Position numbers and translations under genes: made by a program
Shown here: positions 1 to 7,024 of the stretch, in pieces
How the letters are laid out: each line of letters starts with the position of its first letter
Position numbering within the stretch: position 1 is the first letter of the stretch
The notes under the pieces: generated by a model
The model's database searches: none
What the model saw: only the letters and a program-made list of their open reading frames with translations
What the model was told of the DNA's origin: nothing
Assembly: GCA_946479985.1 (NCBI GenBank)
Contig: CAMLIF010000124.1
Coordinates: 1-10,935 of the forward strand
Length of the DNA stretch: 10,935 bases
Origin: an uncultured Flavobacteriales bacterium
GTDB lineage: Bacteria > Bacteroidota > Bacteroidia > Flavobacteriales > Crocinitomicaceae
Direction of reading: 5' to 3'

Positions 1-1400
1 CCGTTAGGAGTATTTCTTCTTACCAGTGCCTGCTGCCAGGTACGGTTTTGAATTTCGCCCAGCATGTCTGAATGCAGCAAAGTGTATGCGTTATTTACCA
101 AATCCGGGTTATAGAATACAAAACGTTTGTTGTGGTAGATTCTTATGGCATCATACTGCCAAATTTCGTATGGATATTCTGACGGAGAGGTTTCGCGCGC
201 TGTAATTTGATTTGGAGGTCCATATTGCAGGTAAACCCGGCCACGATCAGTTTCAAATCCATCCTGGAAATTGTTACTGTATAATTTCTCCACAAGCATT
301 ACATTGTTCTTGTAGATAATCCACCCGTCGTAAGCCTTAATCCCTGAAGTTTGAACCCAGAACTGCTGAATATGCTTTCGCGCCGCTTCTTTGTTTTTGG
401 ATTTTATAGTTTCAAGAATGTTCTTTGTCTCGGTATTTTTTGCAATCGGTATTAAACTCGCCAAATAGTAAAACACAGAATCATCAGCGATAGAACCCTG
501 GAACGCAGGGTCCAAAACCACATTGTTCACATCCGTAAATACTTCAACATCATTTACACGATCAAAGTAATAAACAGATTTTGTTGGAGTAGGCAATAAG
601 GTTGCTTTGTCTAAAACGGCGATTTCCAAACGATATGAACCGGTTGGAAGACTTTCAATATTCACATTTCGAATGTATGAAATAACGGGGCCTGTTTTCA
701 AACGGACTATTTTTGAAAACCCCTGTACCTCCACATCGCGTTCGTTTAAAATCCGCTGATGAATTCCGATTAAAGAATCACCAAACATATTGGTGTTGTA
801 AAATTCTACGTAATAAGGAAGTGAAGAAATTTCAGCACCATAGAAATTCGTTAATCGCGGAATAATCTCGTAACCACTTTTTGTAAGCGGAGTTTGAATA
901 TCGGTCGGACTGGCATTTTCAGCGATCAGGATATCCGAAACGCTAACTAATCCTTCACGGTTCGGAACAGAAATTTCGATTTGTCCGGTAACCGAAGGAC
1001 TTTCGGTATTCATATCTGTCAAGCTAACGTCGACCGTATAATTTCCGGGCTTCAAAGAGAATTGCTGAACATCATAAAAATCTTCAACGATAGAATCGCG
1101 CACATTGGGGCTTGAAAGCAGGTAAGCCATTTCACCAACCACAGCTCCTGATCTGTCTTTCACTTTTGTCTGCACGGCAACTTTCGCAAAAGTTCCGGTA
1201 GAATCTTTGAGATATTTCAGGGAATAACCTGCGAACTGAAACTGGATATCAACCAATGCACCATGGTCAGGAACAAAAAACGTTTTATAATCAATAACCG
1301 CCTTCACCTGGTTTTGCTGATTCTGCGCAAGCGTATTATTCCACTGGAAAACAACGAAGGCGAAGAGCGAGAGAATAAGATAGGTTCTCAAAATTTTCAT
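1..1400 (-). CDS. Secreted GWxTD domain-containing protein (C-terminus beyond the left edge)
   Basis: The reverse-strand reading frame is open from the ATG at 1398-1400 to the window edge, giving about 466 residues without a stop. Residues 1-25 are a signal peptide: MK start, hydrophobic core LILSLFAFVVF, and a likely cut near TLA-Q. The middle (about 30-320) reads as beta-rich, Ig-like domains. From about 330 onward it matches the GWxTD domain of Bacteroidota: G381-F-E-T-D385 followed by RGRVYLQYGPPN and, further on, PYEIWQYD. The usual Trp of GWxTD is Phe here. Function is unknown; from the signal peptide I infer a periplasmic or outer-membrane location. The gene diverges from the tRNA gene. 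Just before the ATG, TTGG-19 bases-TATCTTTA resembles a Bacteroidota promoter with almost no leader, but this is weak. The family call is confident; the function is not assigned. Confidence 0.85.
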   Translation of the reverse strand, partial: MKILRTYLILSLFAFVVFQWNNTLAQNQQNQVKAVIDYKTFFVPDHGALVDIQFQFAGYSLKYLKDSTGTFAKVAVQTKVKDRSGAVVGEMAYLLSSPNVRDSIVEDFYDVQQFSLKPGNYTVDVSLTDMNTESPSVTGQIEISVPNREGLVSVSDILIAENASPTDIQTPLTKSGYEIIPRLTNFYGAEISSLPYYVEFYNTNMFGDSLIGIHQRILNERDVEVQGFSKIVRLKTGPVISYIRNVNIESLPTGSYRLEIAVLDKATLLPTPTKSVYYFDRVNDVEVFTDVNNVVLDPAFQGSIADDSVFYYLASLIPIAKNTETKNILETIKSKNKEAARKHIQQFWVQTSGIKAYDGWIIYKNNVMLVEKLYSNNFQDGFETDRGRVYLQYGPPNQITARETSPSEYPYEIWQYDAIRIYHNKRFVFYNPDLVNNAYTLLHSDMLGEIQNRTWQQALVRRNTPN

Positions 1401-1555
1401 GGTTTAAAGATACAAAAAAGCACAAAGCCAGCCAAGAAACCTAAAATTGCGCCAATTGATTTATTCATCGGTAAAAACCATTGATTGAAGCTATTTGATA
1501 TTCAGCATTATAAAGACAGTGTAAAGAAAAGATGAACTTTTTTTTCGAAATCTGC

Positions 1556-1585
1556 TTGCCAAAGTTCAAAATAGTACTACTTTTG
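1556..1585 (+). promoter_or_regulatory. Bacteroidota-type promoter of tRNA-Ser
   Basis: TTG at 1556-1558 (-33 element), a 19-base spacer, then TACTTTTG at 1578-1585, a perfect match to the TAnnTTTG -7 element used by the primary sigma factor of Bacteroidota. The tRNA begins five bases later at 1590, so transcription would start at or just before the mature 5' end. Confidence 0.72.
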
Positions 1586-1589
1586 TCGC

Positions 1590-1674
1590 GGAGAATTGGC
1601 AGAGTGGTCGATTGCGGCAGTCTTGAAAACTGTTGTACCGCAAGGTACCGTAGGTTCGAATCCTACATTCTCCG
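1590..1674 (+). tRNA. tRNA-Ser(UGA)
   Basis: An 85-base cloverleaf can be folded by hand. The acceptor stem is GGAGAAT (1590-1596) with ATTCTCC (1667-1673), and the discriminator is G1674. The anticodon stem is GCAGT/ACTGT around the loop CTTGAAA, which puts anticodon TGA at 1624-1626; it reads UCA codons. A long variable arm with stem GTACC/GGTAC and loop GCAA is typical of class II serine tRNAs. The T arm is GTAGG-TTCGAAT-CCTAC. The 3' CCA is not fully encoded (CAG follows), so it must be added by the nucleotidyltransferase. The gene is monocistronic, with its own promoter and terminator. Confidence 0.97.
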
Positions 1675-1684
1675 CAGGAAATTG

Positions 1685-1720
1685 AATCCTGATTCGTATC
1701 AACGAATCAGGATTTTTTCT
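1685..1720 (+). terminator. Rho-independent terminator of tRNA-Ser
   Basis: A perfect 13-bp inverted repeat, 1685-1697 with 1702-1714 (core CCTGATTCGT / ACGAATCAGG), with loop ATCA, runs into TTTTTT. It begins 11 bases after the tRNA end. Confidence 0.9.
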
Positions 1721-1969
1721 TTTACAGCCGGTCGAAATTTATTTCGAAGCCAAACTTAGAGATCACACTCAATTAAAAAATATACTCGAATACAATTATT
1801 TCGAACTAAAAGACCTAACCAAGGTTATCGCACGATTCTCATTTAGTTCTATATCCTAGAAAGTGATCAAGCGCGATTCTCGCAAAGGTTAAATCAGGTT
1901 AATATTCATTCTTCCATTGTTGCTTTTACTAGTTTTAGGAGAACGACGGAATTTTCAATTCTACTATTT
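1721..1969. other. Intergenic region, no gene recognised
   Basis: No convincing reading frame is present. Two near-identical 11-mers, GCACGATTCTC (1830-1840) and GCGCGATTCTC (1871-1881), lie 41 bases apart. AAGGTTA occurs at 1821-1827 and 1885-1891. A small inverted repeat TAACC-AA-GGTTA sits at 1816-1827. An AGGAG at 1937-1941 is 28 bases before the next ATG, too far to be its ribosome site. These short matches may be chance or operator half-sites for the oxidoreductase gene downstream. Confidence 0.4.
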
Positions 1970-3175
1970 ATGGATTTAAAATCGAATGAACCTTTTTGGC
2001 TGGTAAAAAATGGACTAATCCATTCTTATTCTTCGTTGAAGGAGGATAAAAGTTGTGATATTCTAATCGTCGGAAGCGGAATTACGGGAAGCCTTATCGC
2101 GCATCAATGTATTCAGGATGGATACAAAGTGATCTTAATCGACAAACGGGAAGTATGTAACGGAAGTTCTTCCGCAACCACTTCCATGCTGCAATACGAG
2201 ATTGATACCCCGCTCCATAAGTTAATCGAACTAATTGGGGAAGAAGGAGCTTTGGCCAGTTATACAGCCTGTTCAAAAGCAATTGACGACCTGGAAAAAA
2301 TAACCCGGACAATAAAATCCGAAGCAGGTTTTTGCAAAAAAGATTCTTTATACTATGCAGCGCTGAAAAAAGATGTTTCATGGTTGAAAACGGAGTTCGA
2401 AGCTCGTAAAAAAGCAGGTTTCAACGTCAGATGGCTGGAAGCAGCAGAAATTATGAATAAATACGCGCTCAACGGCTCCAACGGTGGTATTCTTTCTAAG
2501 CAAGGTGCCAGCGTAGATGCTTTCAGACTGGCTCATGAACTATTATATTATAACTACCAAAAGGGACTGCAGATCTTTGACAAAACTGAACTGACAAGCG
2601 TCGATCACAAAAGGGGCTTTAATCTATGCGCCACAGCTAACGGAAACAAGATAAAAGCATCGAAAGTTATTTATTGTTCAGGTTATGAAACAGTGAATAT
2701 CATCAAAGAATCTTTTGTAGACCTGATCAGTTCCTACGCTCTTGTTTCAGAGTCAGATAAGGAATTATATAACGATTACAGGAATTTGCTGATATGGAAT
2801 ACAGCGGAGCCCTATTTATATATGCGAAACACCGACGATAGCCGTTTTTTGATAGGCGGAGAAGACGAAGAGTTCCGTGATCCGGAAAAACGTGACGCTC
2901 TTATCGGTAAGAAAACGAAAAAACTCCTGAAAGCATTTCAAAAAACATTTCCCAAAAAGAAATTTCTGACGGATTTTGCCTGGGCAGGAACTTTCGGGCA
3001 AACCAAGGACGGACTGCCGTATATCGGTGAACATCCCAAATTCAAAAATTCCTATTTCGTATGCGGATTCGGAGGTAACGGAATCACTTTTTCTGTTACC
3101 GGAATGGAAATGGTTTCAGATTGGCTGAAAGGAGAAAAACACCAGTTATCAAAATGGTTTGGGTTCGGGAGATAA
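1970..3175 (+). CDS. FAD-dependent oxidoreductase, DAO (glycine/D-amino acid oxidase) family
   Basis: A 401-residue soluble flavoprotein. Residues 30-59 form the N-terminal Rossmann fold, DILIVGSGITG with G35-x-G37-x-x-G40, and acidic D58 at the end of the second strand to hold the FAD ribose. SSATTSMLQ (67-75) follows as the family's post-Rossmann segment. The C-terminal part has the second FAD-contacting motif: WAGTFGQTKDGLPYIGEH, then a GFGGNGITFS loop, as in DAO-family enzymes such as PuuB and YgaF. These families oxidise C-N or C-OH bonds of small amines, amino acids or hydroxy acids, but nothing visible fixes the substrate. No signal peptide. The ATG at 1970 is the only plausible start in frame and lacks a Shine-Dalgarno site. 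The regulator gene begins 21 bases after its stop, so some co-transcription is possible. Confidence 0.88.
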   Translation: MDLKSNEPFWLVKNGLIHSYSSLKEDKSCDILIVGSGITGSLIAHQCIQDGYKVILIDKREVCNGSSSATTSMLQYEIDTPLHKLIELIGEEGALASYTACSKAIDDLEKITRTIKSEAGFCKKDSLYYAALKKDVSWLKTEFEARKKAGFNVRWLEAAEIMNKYALNGSNGGILSKQGASVDAFRLAHELLYYNYQKGLQIFDKTELTSVDHKRGFNLCATANGNKIKASKVIYCSGYETVNIIKESFVDLISSYALVSESDKELYNDYRNLLIWNTAEPYLYMRNTDDSRFLIGGEDEEFRDPEKRDALIGKKTKKLLKAFQKTFPKKKFLTDFAWAGTFGQTKDGLPYIGEHPKFKNSYFVCGFGGNGITFSVTGMEMVSDWLKGEKHQLSKWFGFGR

Positions 3176-3189
3176 TCGACTTAACTTTG
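3158..3189 (+). promoter_or_regulatory. Putative promoter of the Crp/Fnr-type regulator
   Basis: TTTG at 3158-3161, a 20-base spacer, then TAACTTTG at 3182-3189 matches the Bacteroidota consensus TTTG-N(17-23)-TAnnTTTG. The -33 box lies inside the 3' end of the oxidoreductase gene and the ATG follows eight bases after the -7 box. The regulator could therefore be made independently, with a very short leader. Confidence 0.5.
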
Positions 3190-3196
3190 CCTTCAA

Positions 3197-3730
3197 ATGA
3201 AGGCTTCAGATATCATAACGCTTATTTCCTCCAACAATCTCATTGAGAAGAAAATCATTATTGAACGCAATGGTTTCCTGAAAATAGAAGGCGCTATTGA
3301 TACCAATATCTATTTTATTGAAGACGGGAGTTTGCGTGTGTTTGTCTACGATGGCGACGAGGAGCGAACTATTCGCTTCGGGTATAAAAACAACATTTTG
3401 GTTTCACTGGATTCTTTTCTAACGGAGAAACCTTCTGAATTTGTGATTCAGGCAATTAAGAAATCTACTGTTTACGTGATTCCGAAAGCCGGGTTTATGC
3501 GATTTATTCAACAGGATGAAAACCATTTGCGCTTGTGGATCGGAATTATGGAAGACCTGGTGATTCAGCAAATTGAACGCGAAAAAGATCTGCTCACCTC
3601 ATCGCCCAGAGAACGATTTGAACGTGTAATGAAACGCAGTCCGCAATTGTTCCAGGAAATCCCGAACAGGCATATTGCCAACTATCTCCGCATGACACCC
3701 GAAACTTTGTCACGATTGAAAAAGTCTTGA
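3197..3730 (+). CDS. Crp/Fnr-family transcriptional regulator
   Basis: A 177-residue protein with the layout of a short Bacteroidota Crp/Fnr regulator. Residues about 15-110 form the cyclic-nucleotide-binding-type beta barrel (IYFIEDGSLRVFVYDGDEE). A dimerisation helix spans about 110-135. A C-terminal winged-helix DNA-binding region (about 137-175) begins with SPRERFE and includes IPNRHIANYLRMTPETLSRL. The recognition helix carries E169-x-x-S172-R173, the same pattern that E. coli FNR uses to read TTGAT. There is no cysteine in the protein, so it cannot hold an FNR iron-sulfur cluster, and the canonical cAMP-contacting residues of E. coli CRP are not evident, so its signal is unknown. It ends just after the recognition helix, shorter than CRP or FNR at about 210-250 residues. 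A perfect TTGAT-N4-ATCAA site covers its stop codon. Confidence 0.88.
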   Translation: MKASDIITLISSNNLIEKKIIIERNGFLKIEGAIDTNIYFIEDGSLRVFVYDGDEERTIRFGYKNNILVSLDSFLTEKPSEFVIQAIKKSTVYVIPKAGFMRFIQQDENHLRLWIGIMEDLVIQQIEREKDLLTSSPRERFERVMKRSPQLFQEIPNRHIANYLRMTPETLSRLKKS

Positions 3731-3740
3731 TTTGAATCAA
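3727..3740. promoter_or_regulatory. Perfect FNR-type operator TTGAT-N4-ATCAA
   Basis: TTGATTTGAATCAA is an exact match to the FNR box consensus and overlaps the TGA stop (3728-3730) of the Crp/Fnr-like gene. Its centre (3733.5) lies about 41 bases upstream of the transcription start predicted from a weak -7 box, GACCTTTG (3763-3770), ahead of the DinB-family gene. No good -33 box is seen there. That geometry is the class II activator position. The assignment is inference from sequence. Confidence 0.5.
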
Positions 3741-3786
3741 TATTTATGCTTTAAAGTCTTCTGACCTTTGTCAAAAAATAAAGGTT

Positions 3787-4341
3787 ATGAAAATAGCAAG
3801 CACTGTATTGATTTCCGAACTGGAAGAAAAAACGAACTACATTTTGACTGAATGCCAAAAAATTCTGGCATTAACAGAGAATCAACTGAACTACCGAACA
3901 GCACCCGACACCTGGAGTGCATTGGAATGTTTTCAGCATCTGAACTTGTATGGCCGCTTTTATTTGAAAGAGATTAACAAGCGCATGATCGAGAACCATA
4001 AACCCGATGAAAGCATCTTCAAAAGCGGTTTTTTGGGTAATTATTTCGCAAACAGCATGCTTCCTTCTAAGAAAATGAAGCCCATGAAAACGTTCAGCAA
4101 CATGAACCCAATCAATAGTTCGCTCGACAAAAAGGTTCTGGAAGAATTCATTCTGCAGCAGGAAGAAATGCTCCGTTTACTGAAAATCGCACGGAATAAA
4201 AACCTGGGAAAGATCAAATGCGGCATAACTATTTCTAAATTGATCAAGCTGAAATTAGGCGATACTTTCCGGTTTGTGATTTACCACAATGAGCGGCATT
4301 TGGTTCAGGCAAAAAGAGTATTGAAAGCTTCAACGAATTAG
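3787..4341 (+). CDS. DinB/YfiT-like family protein, putative metal-dependent enzyme
   Basis: A 184-residue protein with the DinB-like four-helix-bundle signature. WSALECFQHL places the first metal ligand at H51, and YHNERHLVQ near the end supplies H167 and H171, the usual three-histidine site. The family includes damage-inducible DinB of Bacillus (unrelated to DNA polymerase IV) and thiol-dependent transferases; most Bacteroidota members are uncharacterised, so no substrate can be given. There is no signal peptide. The gene starts 56 bases after the Crp/Fnr-like regulator stop, with an FNR-type palindrome between them, which suggests control by that regulator. Its stop codon overlaps by four bases the stop codon of the convergent DNA glycosylase gene. 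Confidence 0.8.
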   Translation: MKIASTVLISELEEKTNYILTECQKILALTENQLNYRTAPDTWSALECFQHLNLYGRFYLKEINKRMIENHKPDESIFKSGFLGNYFANSMLPSKKMKPMKTFSNMNPINSSLDKKVLEEFILQQEEMLRLLKIARNKNLGKIKCGITISKLIKLKLGDTFRFVIYHNERHLVQAKRVLKASTN

Positions 4342-5072
4342 ACATATAACACCTGGCAATTCGCACAGCTAAAACTTCTGCGATTCTTAACGCCGGTATA
4401 TTTCTTCACAATTGGAAGATTGCATCGTAAACACCAGTTCTTTGTGTGAGCCAGCCAGTGTTTCTTCAACTCGAATTGCTTTTTCCATTCCAGGAATTGA
4501 AAGCTGTAGATCCGCGCCTCTTCGATCATTTTGTTCAGCTTTTCTTCCGGTAATTTCCCAACCAGCGATTCCGGATGAACTTTGATCCGGTACAGAACTT
4601 CGTTTTTAATGATATTCCCTACCCCAGAAAAAATATCCTGTTCCAAAAGCGCATCGCAAACCAACAGCTTGGGTCGTTCTTTTAGTTTCGCTTTTGCCTT
4701 TTCAGAATCCCAGGCATCGTTCATTACATCTTCGCTCCAATCGTAATATGAATCTACATCTCCTTCCAGGAATTTAACCGAGCACGAATAGAAGATCAGT
4801 TCGCCATTGTCGAATTTGAGTGACAGCCTAGGTGATGTTTCGGGTTTTGGTTCGTCGATCCTGTAACTTCCAAACATCAAAAAATGAATTTTGAGCGTAA
4901 AACCGTTGAAACAAATAAGAAAATGTTTACCCCAGCTTTTTAAGGCATATACTTTTTCATTCAATAGGCGCTGCAGATCGATTTTGCTGTTTCCATCAAC
5001 TGCAATGACCTTTCGTCCCGAAAACTTCGAGGCTTCTTCCTTCAATATTACAATAGACGGACCTTCAGGCAT
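4338..5072 (-). CDS. Fpg/Nei-family DNA glycosylase/AP lyase (endonuclease VIII-like)
   Basis: A 244-residue base-excision repair enzyme. It removes oxidised bases and nicks the abasic strand using the N-terminal proline as nucleophile. The mature start is MPEGP, giving P2 and E3. K49 sits in the SWGKHFLI strand, matching the conserved beta-hairpin lysine. The H2TH motif spans about 140-167 (LLEQDIFSGVGNIIKNEVLYR, with G152-N153). A C-terminal zinc finger has C214-x2-C217 and C236-x2-C239, with the arginine-bearing turn KNRRSF between them. The frame extends 13 codons further upstream to an ATG at 5109-5111, but that start would bury the catalytic proline, so the ATG at 5070-5072 is chosen. 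The sequence fits Nei-like more than MutM proteins; 8-oxoguanine versus pyrimidine preference cannot be decided. It overlaps the convergent DinB gene by four bases. Confidence 0.9.
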   Translation of the reverse strand: MPEGPSIVILKEEASKFSGRKVIAVDGNSKIDLQRLLNEKVYALKSWGKHFLICFNGFTLKIHFLMFGSYRIDEPKPETSPRLSLKFDNGELIFYSCSVKFLEGDVDSYYDWSEDVMNDAWDSEKAKAKLKERPKLLVCDALLEQDIFSGVGNIIKNEVLYRIKVHPESLVGKLPEEKLNKMIEEARIYSFQFLEWKKQFELKKHWLAHTKNWCLRCNLPIVKKYTGVKNRRSFSCANCQVLYV

Positions 5073-5129
5073 ACATTTATCTTTCTGTACAAATTTGCTC
5101 AGACACTTCATTTTTAGCGTTATACCATA

Positions 5130-5158
5130 TTTGGAAAAAGTTGCAGGATTTACATTTC
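5130..5158 (+). promoter_or_regulatory. Possible promoter of the lipoprotein gene
   Basis: TTTG at 5130-5133, a 17-base spacer, and TACATTTC at 5151-5158 (one mismatch to TAnnTTTG). This would give a leader of about 55 bases before the ATG at 5219. It is the best match in this 146-base divergent gap; no convincing promoter for the glycosylase gene was found on the other strand. Confidence 0.35.
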
Positions 5159-5218
5159 AGACGAATAAGCCGCGAACAAGATTTTCAATTATATTTAGAA
5201 CCTACTTAATACTTGAAA

Positions 5219-6058
5219 ATGAACAGAATCTACTTACTTGTCCTTTCAGGAGGGCTTCTTGCCGCTTGTGGCGGATCAACCAACGAAACAAAAAACAATC
5301 TGTTTTCTAGCGAGATGCCAGAAGAAAAGAAAGATGAGAAAGCAATAAAAATGACTTTCGAAGAAGGCCTCGAAAAGAAAGACAGCGAGAAAAGATTGGT
5401 AGAAGTTGAAGGCTACGTGCAGCTTTCTGTCATTTCCAGCTTTAGCGAAAAAGGTCAAACGGTTAGTTTTTATGGAAGACGGAATCAAAAAAGCGGGCAG
5501 GATTACTACACCACCATGCCAATTGGAAACGGTAAAAATGAAATGCGGCAACTTCCTAAGGAATATTCGAGCAAAGATGTTTTGATCATTGACAACCAGG
5601 GCAAAAAAGTTTTGGCAAATGAACGCGTAAAACTGACCGGATATTTTTACACACTCGGAACAACAGGTTATTTGGAAGTTACGCAAATAGACAAAGTGGA
5701 GGATGTAGCTCTTGATTATGAGACATTGAAATTCCCGAAACTGGAAGAAAAGCATAAATCGGACAATAAGGCATTCGACAAAGGCTACCAGATTGAAGGA
5801 AAACTGAGCGTTCCCATGTATGTATTAATTGATGATGAAACAACTGTTGATATCACCGATAAAGCAGGAAAAACATACAACCTGAAAGTTGTAACAGGTT
5901 CCGGTCCCGGACAAATTGAAGAATTGACGGAAGGCTGGAGCAACAAAGATGTTAAGATCAGAAACGATCAGGGAAAATTGGTTAGCCTGGGAAAAAACGC
6001 TAAGGTTTACGGAGTGCTGAAACTGGACGGACTGCATGTTGAGTCTATTGTGCAGTAA
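5219..6058 (+). CDS. Lipoprotein with a duplicated domain, function unknown
   Basis: A 279-residue protein from the ATG at 5219; a TTG two codons upstream (5213) is in frame but less likely. The N-terminus is a type II signal peptide, RIYLLVLSGGLLAAC, with lipobox L14-A-A-C17, so the protein should be lipid-anchored. A charged, low-complexity linker (about 30-60, rich in Glu and Lys) follows. Two similar units then appear: one about 61-158, one about 190-278. Each begins with V/IEG and contains matching cores, EYSSKDVLIIDNQGKKV (115-131) and GWSNKDVKIRNDQGKLV (239-255), followed by a strand ending in a V/LTGYF or VYGVL motif. The pattern of beta strands suggests small OB-like barrels, which is inference. 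No catalytic motif is seen. It is a single gene with its own terminator. Confidence 0.78.
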   Translation: MNRIYLLVLSGGLLAACGGSTNETKNNLFSSEMPEEKKDEKAIKMTFEEGLEKKDSEKRLVEVEGYVQLSVISSFSEKGQTVSFYGRRNQKSGQDYYTTMPIGNGKNEMRQLPKEYSSKDVLIIDNQGKKVLANERVKLTGYFYTLGTTGYLEVTQIDKVEDVALDYETLKFPKLEEKHKSDNKAFDKGYQIEGKLSVPMYVLIDDETTVDITDKAGKTYNLKVVTGSGPGQIEELTEGWSNKDVKIRNDQGKLVSLGKNAKVYGVLKLDGLHVESIVQ

Positions 6059-6074
6059 ATTATAAATTCCATGT

Positions 6075-6100
6075 GAGAAAGGGGCTTCGGCTCTTTTTTC
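6075..6100 (+). terminator. Rho-independent terminator of the lipoprotein gene
   Basis: The stem AAAGGGGC / GCTCTTTT, with two G-U pairs, closes on a UUCG tetraloop (C-UUCG-G, the unusually stable type). The 3' arm merges into a T run (6094-6099). It starts 17 bases after the stop codon. Confidence 0.75.
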
Positions 6101-6121
6101 ATTGTTTTTTTCGGGAACACA

Positions 6122-6167
6122 CTTTCCGGGGATAAGTGCAAGCTTATCCACCAGATACCCGGGTAAC
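6122..6167. repeat. Two-palindrome intergenic element, copy A
   Basis: CTTTCCGG, then the inverted repeat GGATAAG (6130-6136) / CTTATCC (6143-6149), a six-base spacer, and the palindrome TACCCGGGTA (6156-6165). A related copy in the same orientation lies at 6961-7006, on the other side of the NYN gene. Copy A is 33 bases upstream of the NYN start codon and downstream of the lipoprotein terminator. It could be an operator, an RNA hairpin pair or part of a duplication. Confidence 0.55.
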
Positions 6168-6199
6168 CAAAATCTATCCTTTTTCACTACTTTTAAAGA

Positions 6200-6934
6200 A
6201 TGAAAGACTTACGACTCGCCGTTCTGATTGATGCAGATAATGTTCCCTACTCTTCTACCAAAGAAATGCTGGAAGAAATTTCCAAAGACGGAACACCAAC
6301 CATCAAACGTATTTATGCCGACTGGACAAAACCAACGGTTTCCGGTTGGAAAAGCGTACTTCTCGAAAACGCTATTACTCCCATTCAGCAGTATAGTTAT
6401 ACCAGCGGAAAGAATTCCAGCGACAGCGCATTGATCATTGATGCCATGGACATTTTATATTCAGACAAAGTAGATGGTTTTTGCATTGTTTCATCTGACA
6501 GCGATTTTACACGTCTGGCAACCCGCCTGCGCGAAGCCGGAAAGAAAGTTATTGGAATTGGCGAAAAAAAGACCCCGCAGCCTTTTATTACTGCCTGCGA
6601 CAAGTTTGTTTATATCGAGATTTTGAAAGCATCTGTACCGGAAACGCAAAACAAATCTATAAAAGCGAAACCGAAGAAAGAAACGATCAGTAAAGTCGAC
6701 AACCAGTTGATTCAATTGCTTACCAATAGCGTTGCCGATTTAGCAGACGAAAGCGGATGGACATTTTTGGGAGAATTAGGAAATTTCATCCTGAAAAAGA
6801 AAGCCGATTTCGATCCGCGGAATTATGGTTTTCAAAAGCTTCTTCCTTTGATCAAAAGCACTGATAAGTTTGTCATTGATGTACGTGAAACTTCGAATAA
6901 GAACGTGAAACATATTTTTATTATGACGAAGTAA
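6200..6934 (+). CDS. NYN domain (PIN-like) putative RNase with C-terminal LOTUS/OST-HTH domain
   Basis: A 244-residue protein. The N-terminal NYN domain (about 4-145) has the acidic residues of the PIN/FLAP nuclease fold: LIDADN with D11, D13 and N14; KNSSDSALIIDAMD with D75; and VSSDSDFTRLATRLRE with D100 and D102. After a Lys-rich linker (about 150-165) comes a winged-helix OST-HTH/LOTUS domain (about 168-244; SGWTFLGELGNFILKKK, then DPRNYGFQKLLPLI). LabA/DUF88-type proteins of this design are predicted metal-dependent RNases with an RNA- or G-quadruplex-binding module; the substrate of bacterial members is mostly unknown. The acidic site looks intact, so activity is plausible. The gene stands alone. 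A weak -7 box, TACTTTTA (6188-6195), precedes the ATG. It is flanked by two copies of a palindromic element. Confidence 0.88.
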   Translation: MKDLRLAVLIDADNVPYSSTKEMLEEISKDGTPTIKRIYADWTKPTVSGWKSVLLENAITPIQQYSYTSGKNSSDSALIIDAMDILYSDKVDGFCIVSSDSDFTRLATRLREAGKKVIGIGEKKTPQPFITACDKFVYIEILKASVPETQNKSIKAKPKKETISKVDNQLIQLLTNSVADLADESGWTFLGELGNFILKKKADFDPRNYGFQKLLPLIKSTDKFVIDVRETSNKNVKHIFIMTK

Positions 6935-6960
6935 ATTACCCTTCAATAATTTGAAAATCC

Positions 6961-7006
6961 AACTTCCGGGATAATAGTACACTTATCCTTAATTTACCCA
7001 GGTAAG
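6961..7006. repeat. Two-palindrome intergenic element, copy B
   Basis: ACTTCCGG, then GGATAA (6969-6974) / TTATCC (6983-6988), a five-base spacer, and TTACC-CA-GGTAA (6994-7005). Order, orientation and spacing match copy A at 6122-6167. Copy B lies between the convergent NYN and TIMP-like genes. It is followed at 7013-7028 by AAAGAATGAAACTTAC, which copies the NYN start region (6195-6212) with a two-base deletion. Confidence 0.55.
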
Positions 7007-7024
7007 TTAACGAAAGAATGAAAC

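Noticed and set aside
1532..1759. 75-codon frame on the plus strand
   Set aside because: It runs straight through the tRNA-Ser gene and its terminator and has no family resemblance.
1970..4341. Oxidoreductase-regulator-DinB considered as a single functional system
   Set aside because: The spacing allows co-transcription of the first two genes, but a separate promoter is visible for the regulator and nothing links the enzyme's unknown substrate to the others.
5213..5218. TTG start two codons upstream for the lipoprotein
   Set aside because: The ATG at 5219 gives a standard signal peptide beginning MNR; TTG starts are rare and nothing favours it.
4891..5310. 139-codon plus-strand frame across the glycosylase/lipoprotein gap
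   Set aside because: It overlaps two well-supported genes and has no recognisable features.
5276..5755. 159-codon frame antisense to the lipoprotein gene
   Set aside because: The translation is rich in Phe and Cys with no domain pattern; the opposite strand has a clear lipobox protein with a terminator.
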